The position numbers and the translations under genes are program-made. A DNA stretch of 64,000 nucleotides. Origin: Faecalibacterium sp. UBA1819 (GTDB lineage Bacteria; Bacillota; Clostridia; Oscillospirales; Ruminococcaceae). How positions within the stretch are numbered: position 1 is the first letter of the stretch; every line of letters begins with the position of its first letter. Below are positions 8,165 through 16,314 of this stretch, in pieces. The notes beneath the pieces are model-generated. The model had not been told where the DNA came from and did not search any database. It worked only from the letters and a program-made list of their open reading frames with translations. Location of the stretch: contig DCEX01000003.1 of assembly GCA_002315015.1 (NCBI GenBank), forward strand, positions 1 to 64,000, given 5' to 3'.

Positions 8165-9028
8165 ATGCTGGTAAGCGCAACCGAAATGCTGAAAAAAGCA
8201 CGCGACGGCCACTATGCAGTGGGTCAGTTCAACATTAACAACCTGGAGTGGACAAAAGCCATCCTGCTGACGGCTGAGGAGCTGAAAAGCCCCGTGATCC
8301 TGGGTGTTTCCGAGGGCGCCGGTAAGTACATGACCGGCTACAAAACTGTTGCCGCTATGGTAAAGGCAATGGTGGAAAGCCTGAACATCACTGTTCCCGT
8401 AGCTCTGCACCTCGACCACGGCAGCTACGAAGGCGCACAAAAGTGCATCGAAGCCGGCTTCTCTTCCATCATGTTCGACGGCAGCCACTATGCCATTGAC
8501 GAGAACATCGCAAAAACCAAAGAGCTGGTTGAGATGGCTCACAAAAACGGCCTGTCCATTGAGGCTGAGGTTGGCTCCATCGGCGGTGAAGAGGACGGCG
8601 TAATCGGCGCTGGCGAGATTGCAGACCCCGAGGAGTGCGCAAAAATTGCCGCTTTGGGCGTTGACTTCCTGGCAGCCGGCATCGGCAATATCCACGGCGT
8701 TTATCCCGAAAACTGGAAGGGCCTGGATTTTGACGCTCTGGATAAAATCCACAATGCTACCGATCACATTCCTCTGGTTCTGCACGGCGGCACAGGCATC
8801 CCCGCTGAGATGATCAAAAAGGCAATCAGCCTGGGCGTTTGCAAAATCAACGTGAACACCGAGTGCCAGCTGTCCTTTGCAGCTGCTACCCGCGAGTACA
8901 TCGAGGCTGGTAAGGATCGTCAGGGCAAGGGCTTCGACCCGCGCAAGCTGCTGGCTCCCGGCACCGAGGCCATCAAGGCAACTGTAAAAGAGAAAATGGA
9001 GCTGTTCGGCTCTGTGGGCAAAGCGTAA
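8165..9028 (+). CDS. fba: Class II fructose-1,6-bisphosphate aldolase
   Basis: A 287-residue zinc-dependent aldolase that cleaves fructose-1,6-bisphosphate to dihydroxyacetone phosphate and glyceraldehyde-3-phosphate in glycolysis. It contains the zinc and catalytic segment LHLDHGS at about residues 81-87, the EAEVGSIGG segment, the second zinc His in GNIHGVYP, and LHGGTGIP, followed by the phosphate-binding INVNTE. Start at ATG 8165 is fixed by GGAGG 8 bases upstream; the frame is open further upstream but that part is not aldolase-like. Its codons look more biased than its neighbours', fitting high expression. It has its own promoter and terminator. A tagatose-bisphosphate aldolase is less likely. 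Confidence 0.93.
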   Translation: MLVSATEMLKKARDGHYAVGQFNINNLEWTKAILLTAEELKSPVILGVSEGAGKYMTGYKTVAAMVKAMVESLNITVPVALHLDHGSYEGAQKCIEAGFSSIMFDGSHYAIDENIAKTKELVEMAHKNGLSIEAEVGSIGGEEDGVIGAGEIADPEECAKIAALGVDFLAAGIGNIHGVYPENWKGLDFDALDKIHNATDHIPLVLHGGTGIPAEMIKKAISLGVCKINVNTECQLSFAAATREYIEAGKDRQGKGFDPRKLLAPGTEAIKATVKEKMELFGSVGKA

Positions 9029-9052
9029 GCGCTTGTTTGGACATCCCCTGTT

Positions 9053-9077
9053 TCCCCTGTGGAGCAGGGGATTTTTT
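9053..9077 (+). terminator. Intrinsic terminator after fba
   Basis: A 7-bp stem (TCCCCTG with CAGGGGA) around TGGAG, followed directly by TTTTTT. It lies 25 bases after the fba stop, just before the ribosome-binding site of the next gene. Confidence 0.85.
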
Positions 9078-9098
9078 CATCAAAGGGAGGAATCTTTT

Positions 9099-9929
9099 AT
9101 GAAAGCCATCGAATTTGAGCATTTCACAAAGCGCTACGGAAATTTTACTGCTGTGAAAAACCTCTGCCTGTCTGTGGAAAGCGGCACCATGACGGGCTTT
9201 GTCGGAAAAAACGGCGCAGGAAAAACGACTACCATCCGAACCATGCTGAATTTTCTGCACCCCAGTGAAGGCAGTGTACGAATCTTCGGCCATGACAGTG
9301 TGCGCGACAGCGCCAAAATCAAAGAGATGACGGGCTATATGTCTGCCGACAGCGCCTTTTACGATAAAATTACCTGCGCCGAACTTCTGCGGCTGAATTG
9401 TTCCATTTGCGGCACACCGTGGGAACAAGCGCACGAATACCTCTCCTATTTTGAATTAGACGGACATAAGAAAATAAACGAGCTGAGCCTTGGCAACCGC
9501 AAAAAAGTGGGCATTATTCAAGCCTTGCTCAAGCCGGTAAAGCTTTTAATTTTAGATGAACCCACCAGCGGTCTTGACCCTTTAATGCAAAAAAAGTTTT
9601 TTGAGCTTTTGCAGCGGCTGCAAAAAGAGGGCGTTACCATTTTCTTATCCAGCCACCAGCTGGAAGAAATTGAAACCTATTGCGACCGTGCTGTGATTTT
9701 AAAAGACGGCGTCGTGGTGGAAGACATTGACATGACAAAAGCACGGGCGCAGCGCCGTCAGAGCGTGAGCTACACCTTGGCGGACGGCACGCAGGAATCT
9801 TTTGATTATACCGGCGATGTAAACGATTTGGTGGCGCGTTTGGCAAAGCTGGATTTATCCCGGCTGGAAATCCGCGACCGCACCGTGTCGGAAGAATTTT
9901 TGAAATATTACGAGGGGGATGAAACATGA
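9099..9929 (+). CDS. ABC transporter ATP-binding protein
   Basis: A 276-residue ATPase subunit. The Walker A motif is GKNGAGKTTT, the signature is LSLGNRKKVG (LSxGxxxKV type), Walker B is LLILDEPTSGLDP, and the switch His lies in SSHQLEE. A C-terminal segment of about 70 residues resembles those of ABC-2 type exporters (CcmA/NatA-like). The ATG at 9099 follows AAAGGGAGG. It overlaps the permease gene by ATGA, so the two form one exporter. The substrate is unknown; comparable pairs export antibiotics, bacteriocins or Na+. Confidence 0.93.
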   Translation: MKAIEFEHFTKRYGNFTAVKNLCLSVESGTMTGFVGKNGAGKTTTIRTMLNFLHPSEGSVRIFGHDSVRDSAKIKEMTGYMSADSAFYDKITCAELLRLNCSICGTPWEQAHEYLSYFELDGHKKINELSLGNRKKVGIIQALLKPVKLLILDEPTSGLDPLMQKKFFELLQRLQKEGVTIFLSSHQLEEIETYCDRAVILKDGVVVEDIDMTKARAQRRQSVSYTLADGTQESFDYTGDVNDLVARLAKLDLSRLEIRDRTVSEEFLKYYEGDET

Positions 9930-10735
9930 TTTCATTTTCGCCGCGCCGGTGCGGTAAACTATTTTTATTTTTCCTAAAGACAAAAGCGAAAACCATTCTT
10001 CTTTGGTGCATTGGGCTGTTTGGCATCATGTTTTTATACATGATTCTCTTTCCTTCCATGAAGGAAATGGCACAGATGAAATTTGACAGTATGCCCAAAG
10101 AGCTGATGCAGTTTATGGGGATGGAGTCCATGCAGGACATGGGCAATTACATGCACTATTTCGGCATGATTTTTCAAATTTGGCTGATTGTCATCAGCTT
10201 TTTTGCAGCCAGCTTTTCCGGCGGCCTCATTGTGCAAGAGGAAAAGCGTAAGACGATTGAATATCTCTATGCCATGCCGGTCAGCCGTTTTGATATTTAT
10301 TTTGCCAAAGTCGCCACGGCTTTTTTGGCGGTGCTTGCCGTTGTGGCGTGTACGGGCATTTCCGCGATGATCTGCGGCGCCGCTGTGGGCGGTGAGACCT
10401 ATCAGGCATCTGAACTGATGCTCATTGTGAAGCTGTCGGGCTTTATTCCCTTTTTCTTTCTGGCTGCCGCTTTCCTTCTTTGCGGTCTATCGGCTTCGTT
10501 CGGTGCTTCCGCGGCAAATGGGTGCGTGCTGGTTTTGTATCTGCTGGGCTATCTGGGAGCAATTTTAGAAAAAGACGGCGAATGGCTGACGTATTTCAGC
10601 CCCTTTGAGTGCTTTTCTCCGCAAAAAATTCTTTCGGAAAATTGGAGCCTCCCCGCTTTCAGCGCTTATCTTGCTTTGTTCTTTGTGCTGATTGCCGCCG
10701 GAGCCTTCTTCTATCATCGGCGTGATTTTCGATAA
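9926..10735 (+). CDS. ABC-2 type transporter permease
   Basis: A 269-residue membrane subunit with six likely helices, starting on the ATGA shared with the ATPase stop. It has the ABC-2 layout: a first helix (ILLWCIGLFGIMFLYMIL), a Met-rich extracytoplasmic stretch (about residues 42-75), then SFSGGLIVQEEKRKTIEYLYAMPVSRFDIY, the coupling segment typical of NatB/YhaP-like permeases. It would form the channel of an exporter with the preceding ATPase. The Met-rich loop (MKEMAQMKF, MQFMGMESMQDMG) is notable. A strong terminator follows. Confidence 0.88.
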   Translation: MISFSPRRCGKLFLFFLKTKAKTILLWCIGLFGIMFLYMILFPSMKEMAQMKFDSMPKELMQFMGMESMQDMGNYMHYFGMIFQIWLIVISFFAASFSGGLIVQEEKRKTIEYLYAMPVSRFDIYFAKVATAFLAVLAVVACTGISAMICGAAVGGETYQASELMLIVKLSGFIPFFFLAAAFLLCGLSASFGASAANGCVLVLYLLGYLGAILEKDGEWLTYFSPFECFSPQKILSENWSLPAFSAYLALFFVLIAAGAFFYHRRDFR

Positions 10736-10747
10736 GTAATATAAAAA

Positions 10748-10798
10748 AGAGCCTTGTGCACACAGCAATCAAGCTGCATCACAAGGCTCTCTTTTTTT
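10748..10798. terminator. Bidirectional intrinsic terminator
   Basis: An 11-bp stem (AGAGCCTTGTG at 10748-10758 with its complement at 10780-10790), followed by CTTTTTTT on the plus side and preceded by AAAAAA for the minus side. It separates the ABC exporter from the convergent alpha-galactosidase gene. Confidence 0.9.
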
Positions 10799-10848
10799 GA
10801 GCAATTTTTTAAACTCTGCGCTGGAACTCTGCGCGTGTCACAAATCCA

Positions 10849-13032
10849 TTACGCCTCTTTTACCAAATGATACATAAAGGATTGGTTATCGCCGCTGGTT
10901 CTCGGCAGCAAAATTCCGCCGTTCATGAGCGCCTGTGCCGTGTAAACAGCGTCGGTGCCTTCTACGCGGTAACGCGCTCCAGCTTCGAGGCCGGTCAGCT
11001 TCAAGCAGCGGCGCAGCGTGTTGGGACGCGTGCGGAACACAACGCCCTGCACCAGTGCTTCGCTGCCGTCCTGCGCCGTCCACTGCCATGCAGCCAGCTC
11101 TCCGGCAAACGGGTCGGTCAGACGGTAGTATTTTCCGTCATAAATGAGCGGCTGATGCTTTTTATAGGTTTTCACCTGCTCGGCCACCGCTTGTTTTTCC
11201 TCATCGGACAAGCGGTTCAAATCCAGCTCATAACCAAAGCTGCCGGCCATCGCCACCACGCCGCGCGTGTCAATGGAAGTAATGCGGCCTGTTTGATGGT
11301 TCGGCACAGCGGAAACGTGAGAACCAACAGTGGAGATGGGATAGAAGAAGCTGGTGCCGTACTGAATCATCGTGCGCTCGAAAGCATCGGTATCATCACT
11401 GCACCAAATCTGCGGGCAGTAGTACATCATACCGGCGTCAAAGCGTCCGCCGCCGCCGCTGCATCCCTCAAACAGAACATGCGGAAACTCGCTCGTCAAG
11501 CGCTCCAGCAAAGCGTAAAGGCCCAGCACATAGCGGTGCGGCATTTCCTTTTGACGTGCGGCGGGCAAAGCTGCGCTGTACCAATCGCAAATGCTGCGGT
11601 TCATGTCCCACTTGACATATTCGATGTGGTTTTCGCGCAGAATGGCGCTCATGCGCTCATAGAGGTAGTCCACAACTTCAGGACGGGAGAAATCCAGCAC
11701 AAGCTGATAGCGGCTGCGTGCGGGGGCACGGCCCGGCGCTTGAATGACCCATTCGGGATGTGCGCGGTACAAATCGCTGTCCTCAGAAACCATTTCCGGC
11801 TCGAACCAGATGCCAAACTTCATGCCCAGCCCGTTGATGCGCTCGATCAGCGTTTTCAGGCCGCCCTTCATTTTCTTCTCGTTGACAAACCAGTCGCCCA
11901 AGCCGCTGACATCGTCGTCACGCTTGCCAAACCAGCCGTCGTCAAGCACCATCATATCAATGCCCAGCTCAGCCGCCTGCTTTGCGATGTGGTAGATTTT
12001 TTCCTCATTGAAGTCAAAGTATGTTGCTTCCCAGTTGTTGATCAGCACGGGGCGCTTCGACAGCTGATATTCCCCGCGGCAGACATGATGACGAATGACG
12101 TGATGGAACTGCTGAGAAAGGCGTGCCAAGCCCTGAGTCGAGCAAGAAAGAATGACTTCCGGTGCGTTAAAGTGTTCACCGGGTGCAAGCGTCCATGCAA
12201 ATGTACCGGGGTGAATGCCCATCACCAAGCGAACCTGCTCCATTTGGTCTTTTTCCACCTGTGCTTGGAAACCGCCGCTGTACATCAGCGCTGCGCCGAT
12301 GCAAACGCCGCTTTGCTCGGTGCAGTCAGACTCACACAAAAGCACCGTGGGGTTTTGCTGGTGGCTGGAGGTTCCGCGGCGGCTGCCGCTTTCCTGAATA
12401 CCGTGTGCAATGGGAAGGCGTTCCACTTGACGCTCCATCGTGTGTCTGCCGTGGAAATGCACCCACTCCCAATCACCATAGGGCAGATCGAGGCACATGC
12501 TGTGAACACGGTCGAGCACCACTTCTTTGTCGCCGCGGTTTTCCACGCGCACGCTGCGAGTGATCGCATCCTCTTTCGCCAAAACGCCGTACAAAAGCAC
12601 AACGCGCAGCTCGCTGGCAATGTCTTTCAGCACAATTTCCAGCGTTTGTGCCTCGCTGTCATCGGCATAAACGGCGGGCAAGCCCTCGATGGAGTATTTG
12701 CCTTCCATCACACGAGAGCTTTCAAAACGCAAATCCAGCGCAGTGCTGCCGTCTGCGTGGGTAACGGAGATGGCGGGAACGCGGAAATCCGAAACACCGC
12801 TTGCCGCATACTCCAAAGGCAAGGTGTCCAGCGAATAGGTGCGGCAGTTGCCCGCCTCGGGAATATTACCGGAAAAACCAACGTCGGGATAATCGAGCCG
12901 ATAGTCCATAGAGCAGCCGGTTTTCGCGCCGTACCACAGATGGTACAAAACGCCGTACTCATCCACCTTCATTTGGTACAGTGTGTTGGCTGTTTCTAAC
13001 GAAAATACTTTGTTTTTCATTTCAATTGCCAT
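10849..13032 (-). CDS. Alpha-galactosidase, glycoside hydrolase family 36
   Basis: A 727-residue GH36 enzyme that releases alpha-1,6-linked galactose from melibiose, raffinose and stachyose. An N-terminal beta-sandwich (about 1-330) precedes the TIM barrel. The barrel holds MMVLDDGWFGKRDDD (360-374), the nucleophile Asp476 in YVKWDMNRS, the substrate-binding CSGGGGRFD, and the acid/base Asp546 in WCSDDTDAF. Length matches the AgaA/RafA group. No signal peptide is visible, so it acts in the cytoplasm on sugar imported by the ABC system encoded just upstream. An AAGAAGGG site precedes the ATG; another Met lies at residue 5. Confidence 0.95.
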   Translation of the reverse strand: MAIEMKNKVFSLETANTLYQMKVDEYGVLYHLWYGAKTGCSMDYRLDYPDVGFSGNIPEAGNCRTYSLDTLPLEYAASGVSDFRVPAISVTHADGSTALDLRFESSRVMEGKYSIEGLPAVYADDSEAQTLEIVLKDIASELRVVLLYGVLAKEDAITRSVRVENRGDKEVVLDRVHSMCLDLPYGDWEWVHFHGRHTMERQVERLPIAHGIQESGSRRGTSSHQQNPTVLLCESDCTEQSGVCIGAALMYSGGFQAQVEKDQMEQVRLVMGIHPGTFAWTLAPGEHFNAPEVILSCSTQGLARLSQQFHHVIRHHVCRGEYQLSKRPVLINNWEATYFDFNEEKIYHIAKQAAELGIDMMVLDDGWFGKRDDDVSGLGDWFVNEKKMKGGLKTLIERINGLGMKFGIWFEPEMVSEDSDLYRAHPEWVIQAPGRAPARSRYQLVLDFSRPEVVDYLYERMSAILRENHIEYVKWDMNRSICDWYSAALPAARQKEMPHRYVLGLYALLERLTSEFPHVLFEGCSGGGGRFDAGMMYYCPQIWCSDDTDAFERTMIQYGTSFFYPISTVGSHVSAVPNHQTGRITSIDTRGVVAMAGSFGYELDLNRLSDEEKQAVAEQVKTYKKHQPLIYDGKYYRLTDPFAGELAAWQWTAQDGSEALVQGVVFRTRPNTLRRCLKLTGLEAGARYRVEGTDAVYTAQALMNGGILLPRTSGDNQSFMYHLVKEA

Positions 13033-13057
13033 GTAAAACCCTTCTTTCTATTTTAAC

Positions 13058-13106
13058 ACCGGGCAAACCCGGTATCGCGTTTGCGCATACACCCGATTTG
13101 CCCGGT
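13058..13106 (-). other. Intergenic hairpin between permease and alpha-galactosidase genes
   Basis: A 10-bp inverted repeat (ACCGGGCAAA at 13058-13067, complement at 13097-13106) encloses a 29-base loop, and a smaller CCGGG/CCCGG hairpin uses part of the upstream arm. There is no strong T-run, so it may be a processing or stability element rather than a full terminator. Confidence 0.5.
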
Positions 13107-13123
13107 CAATGAAATTGATTTGA

Positions 13124-13966
13124 TTATCCTTTGACGGCACCATTGGCAACGCCGTTCAAAATCTGTTTTTGACATACGATGTAGAAAATCAAAATCGGAA
13201 TCAAAGACAGCAAGTAAGAGGCAAATGCCAAGTTGTAGTTTGTGCCGAACTGTGTTTGGAAGTTGAGCTGTGCCAGCGGCAGGGTGTTTTCACCGGTACC
13301 GGACATGATGACGAGCGGCGTCATGACGTCGTTCCAAGTGCCGAGCGCTGTCAAAACAGCCACCGTTGCATGCATCGGCTTCATCATGGGGAACACAATG
13401 CTCCAATAGGTTTTCCAAGTGGTCGCGCCGTCAATTTCCGCGGCTTCGTCGAGCGCCTGCGGAATATTTTTCAAATAGCCGACATACAGCAAAATATTCA
13501 TCGGCATATAGAACACCACATACAGCAGGATAACGCCCAAGCGGTTGCCCAAGCCCATCTGCGCTGTTTGTTTTACGAGGGGCATCATCAAAATGGCAAA
13601 CGGAACAAACATACCGCTGACAATATACAGGTATACCACGCGGTACATTTTGTGGTTGGCCATGCTGCGGGCAATGGCATAGCCCGCGACAGAGTGAATG
13701 AGAATGGCCAGCACAATCGTTGCTACGGCAATCAGCAAGCTGTTGCCCAGAGAGTGCCAGAAGTCGGTCACTTCCATGGCCTGTGCAAAGTTGTCAAAGC
13801 TCCACTGCTGCGGGAAAGAAAGCGCACCCGCAACGTCGTTGGTCATTTCTGTGGGCTTTTTAAAGGCAATAATGATTGCCATATACAGCGGGAAAAACAC
13901 GGTCAGCGTGCCAAGAATCAGCACGATGGTTAAAACCCAGTTGACTCTCTCTTTGGTTTTCATCAC
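13124..13966 (-). CDS. Carbohydrate ABC transporter permease, MalG type
   Basis: A 280-residue inner-membrane permease of the CUT1 family with six helices. The EAA loop that contacts the ATPase reads EAAEIDGATTWKTYWSIVFP at about residues 184-203. It pairs with the MalF-type permease encoded just upstream (4-base overlap) and with the lipoprotein. The set resembles MsmEFG/RafEFG uptake systems, and the adjacent alpha-galactosidase points to alpha-galactosides. No ATPase gene is present; CUT1 systems in Gram-positives often share one MsmK/MsiK-type ATPase from another locus. Confidence 0.93.
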   Translation of the reverse strand: MMKTKERVNWVLTIVLILGTLTVFFPLYMAIIIAFKKPTEMTNDVAGALSFPQQWSFDNFAQAMEVTDFWHSLGNSLLIAVATIVLAILIHSVAGYAIARSMANHKMYRVVYLYIVSGMFVPFAILMMPLVKQTAQMGLGNRLGVILLYVVFYMPMNILLYVGYLKNIPQALDEAAEIDGATTWKTYWSIVFPMMKPMHATVAVLTALGTWNDVMTPLVIMSGTGENTLPLAQLNFQTQFGTNYNLAFASYLLSLIPILIFYIVCQKQILNGVANGAVKG

Positions 13967-14844
13967 AGCTGCTCCTCCTTTTTATTCAATACGATCATCT
14001 GGAACAGGGAAATTGCCACGATAACCACAAAGAAAACGACAGCGTTCGCGCTTTGGAAGCCGAATTGCCCGCCATCCATACCGTTGCGGTAAATGAGGTA
14101 GGAAATCGACTCGGTGCTCTGTGCCGGGCCACCCTTTGTCAAAGCCATAATCTGGTCGAACACCATGAGGAAGTTCTTGGTGCTGAGCACGAGGTTAATG
14201 GTGACAAACGGCATCACGAGCGGCAGAGTCACGCTCCAAAATTCTTTCCACTTGCTGGCGCCGTCCAGCATACTGGCCTCGTACACATCGCTGGGAACGG
14301 TTTGCAGACCGGAAATATAGATAATGGTGTTCATCGCCACTGCCTGCCATACGCCGACAATCAAGACGCCCACCCAAGCAAACTGCTCGCTGGCAAGGAT
14401 GCTGTTTTCCAGGAAAGAAATGCCCAAGGCCTGGCCGACAGCCGGAATGATATAAGTGAAAATAAAGCTGAAAATGTAACCGATAACAAGGCCGCCCAAA
14501 ATATTCGGCACAAAGTAAATGCCGCGCAGCGCACTTTTAAAGCGAATTGCACCGTTTAAGCCAAGCGCCATCAACAAGCTGATAATATTCACCAGAATTG
14601 TTCCGGCAATCGCGTACTTAAACGTGAACAAATAGCTGCCCCAAACGCGCGTATCGGTGATTAAGTCGAGGTAGTTGCGAACACCGACCCAGTCGGAGCT
14701 GCCGTAACCTTTATAGTTGGTGAAGCTGTACATCACGCCTTTCAGCATGGGCAGCGTGTTAAAGGTGAAAAACAAAATGACTACCGGCACAATAATGGCC
14801 AAAAAGGTTTTTTCCTTATTGTTCATGCGTTTTTTCGTTTTCAT
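13963..14844 (-). CDS. Carbohydrate ABC transporter permease, MalF type
   Basis: A 293-residue CUT1 permease, partner of the MalG-type subunit. The first helix is FLAIIVPVVILFFTFNTLP, and the EAA loop is YEASMLDGASKWKEFWSVTLP. It overlaps both neighbours by about 4 bases (the ATGA arrangement), so the three transport genes form one tightly coupled operon. It would import oligosaccharides delivered by the lipoprotein. Confidence 0.93.
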   Translation of the reverse strand: MKTKKRMNNKEKTFLAIIVPVVILFFTFNTLPMLKGVMYSFTNYKGYGSSDWVGVRNYLDLITDTRVWGSYLFTFKYAIAGTILVNIISLLMALGLNGAIRFKSALRGIYFVPNILGGLVIGYIFSFIFTYIIPAVGQALGISFLENSILASEQFAWVGVLIVGVWQAVAMNTIIYISGLQTVPSDVYEASMLDGASKWKEFWSVTLPLVMPFVTINLVLSTKNFLMVFDQIMALTKGGPAQSTESISYLIYRNGMDGGQFGFQSANAVVFFVVIVAISLFQMIVLNKKEEQL

Positions 14845-16142
14845 TTCGCCGCCTCCTGCTCTGCCTCATATTCCTGCACCATACGAATCAGGTCTTTGTT
14901 ATAGCGCACCCAATCGGTATCAAAGCGTGTTAAGAAGGTATCCACCGCATTTTCGCTGGTATCCATGAGGAAGGTTTGAATCATCGCATCCGCAGCCATA
15001 CCGGTGGGATAGTAGTGGTCCTGATAGTCCGCCATGCGGCCTTCCTCAATGTAGGAGCTCATGCCGCTCAGCTCCGGCGCCAAAGTGAAGTCGCCCTCTT
15101 TACAGGGTACAGCGCCTTGGTCATCAATGTACAGCTGGATAATTTCGTCTTGATACAAGAACTCAAGCACCTCATACACAGCTTCCTTCTTTTGCGTGTT
15201 TTGCATCACACAGAACTGAAGGTCGATACCGGAGTTCAAAACGTTATCGGCTTCGTTGTCATTCGACGGGAAGGTGAACGAGTCAACATTCATATCCGGG
15301 TTTACCGATTTAATCTGCGGAATAGCATAGCTGCCGATGGGGTACATGGCAGCCTCTCCGCGAGCAAAGGCGGTGCAGGCATCGTTATAGCCGTATGCAT
15401 AGGGGTTCGGCTCGGCATAGTTGAGCAGCTCTTTCATCTTTTCTGCCGTTTCGCGGTATGCCTCGGTGAACGTTGCCTCACCACGGTTCACCTGCTGGCA
15501 AATATCAGCATCTGCCAAACCAACTGCCAAAGCATTCCAAGGAGCAAGGCAGGTCCAGGTATCCTTAAAGCCGAAGTACAGCGGCAAAATTCCTTTGGCC
15601 TGAATTTCTTCGCACAGAGCGGTAAACTCCTGCCAAGTGGTGGGAATTTCCCAGCCGTTTTCCTCAAACAAATCGCGGTTATACAAAATGCCGGCAGCAT
15701 TTGCTACATAGGGCAATGCATAAACGCCTTCCTGGGGGACAAACTCCAGCTGCTTATCAATTTCCAAGTAAGCCGGTTTTACCTGGTCAATCACCGACAA
15801 ATCGGAAAGTTCCATGAACAAATCGGAATCCAAGAAGTTGGAGTAGTTGATGTCGCCGCCGATGGCCACAATGTCCGGGTAATCCTCACGAATAAAGCGG
15901 GTTTTTAAAATCGTCATCGCCTCGTTGGGAGAATCAATTACCAGCTCAATGTCGTCATGCGTTTCATTGAAGCGTTTGGCAATCTCGCCGAAGACCTCCA
16001 CAGCCTCCTGCTTGTAGGACACCATCTCCACAACCGTTTTGCCGCTTGCAGCCTCCTGACTACCGCAACCGGCCAGCGTGCAAACGCCCAGTGTCAGCAC
16101 CATAGCGCCGCAAAGCCCTTTCCAAATGCTTTTTTTCGCCAT
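14841..16142 (-). CDS. Sugar-binding lipoprotein of a CUT1 ABC transporter
   Basis: A solute-binding protein of about 433 residues (cluster B, MalE/MsmE type). After KKSIWK comes a hydrophobic signal ending in the lipobox TLAGC, so it is lipid-anchored outside the membrane. The mature protein has the family features (ETHDDIELVID, IVAIGGD, NAAGILYNRDLFEENGWEIPTTWQEF). The ATG at 16142 follows AAGGAG by 8 bases; an ATG 18 bases upstream lacks a site. It is first in the operon and is transcribed divergently from the AraC-type regulator. The substrate (raffinose/melibiose class) is inferred from the alpha-galactosidase gene. Confidence 0.93.
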   Translation of the reverse strand: MAKKSIWKGLCGAMVLTLGVCTLAGCGSQEAASGKTVVEMVSYKQEAVEVFGEIAKRFNETHDDIELVIDSPNEAMTILKTRFIREDYPDIVAIGGDINYSNFLDSDLFMELSDLSVIDQVKPAYLEIDKQLEFVPQEGVYALPYVANAAGILYNRDLFEENGWEIPTTWQEFTALCEEIQAKGILPLYFGFKDTWTCLAPWNALAVGLADADICQQVNRGEATFTEAYRETAEKMKELLNYAEPNPYAYGYNDACTAFARGEAAMYPIGSYAIPQIKSVNPDMNVDSFTFPSNDNEADNVLNSGIDLQFCVMQNTQKKEAVYEVLEFLYQDEIIQLYIDDQGAVPCKEGDFTLAPELSGMSSYIEEGRMADYQDHYYPTGMAADAMIQTFLMDTSENAVDTFLTRFDTDWVRYNKDLIRMVQEYEAEQEAAK

Positions 16143-16176
16143 ATTCTGTTCTCCTTCCATCAGTTTTCACGGTTTT

Positions 16177-16205
16177 TTTATAGTAAGTTTATTGTAACAC
16201 CGCAA
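16177..16205 (-). promoter_or_regulatory. Promoter of the alpha-galactoside operon
   Basis: On the minus strand, TTGCGG (16200-16205), a 17-base spacer and TATAAA (16177-16182). The weak -35 fits an activator-dependent promoter. Confidence 0.6.
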
Positions 16206-16240
16206 TTTGCACAGTAAAATATCAGAGTTTTTCATTTTTT

Positions 16241-16297
16241 ATATCAAAATAGCGTTTTTTGTGGTATAATGTGATATAACATCGCATTTTGGTATAT
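16241..16297 (+). promoter_or_regulatory. Promoter of the AraC-type gene with flanking inverted repeat
   Basis: An extended -10, TGGTATAAT (16262-16270), lies 45 bases before the regulator ATG. It is flanked by an imperfect inverted repeat: ATATCAAAATAGCG at 16241-16254 and CGCATTTTGGTATAT at 16283-16297. This could be the operator through which the regulator controls itself and the divergent operon. Confidence 0.5.
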
Positions 16298-16314
16298 GAA
16301 TGAGGAGCAGGCTT

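Noticed and set aside
10867..12999. A 710-codon plus-strand frame across the alpha-galactosidase gene
   Set aside because: The minus strand encodes an intact GH36 enzyme with all catalytic residues; the plus frame has no recognisable domain.
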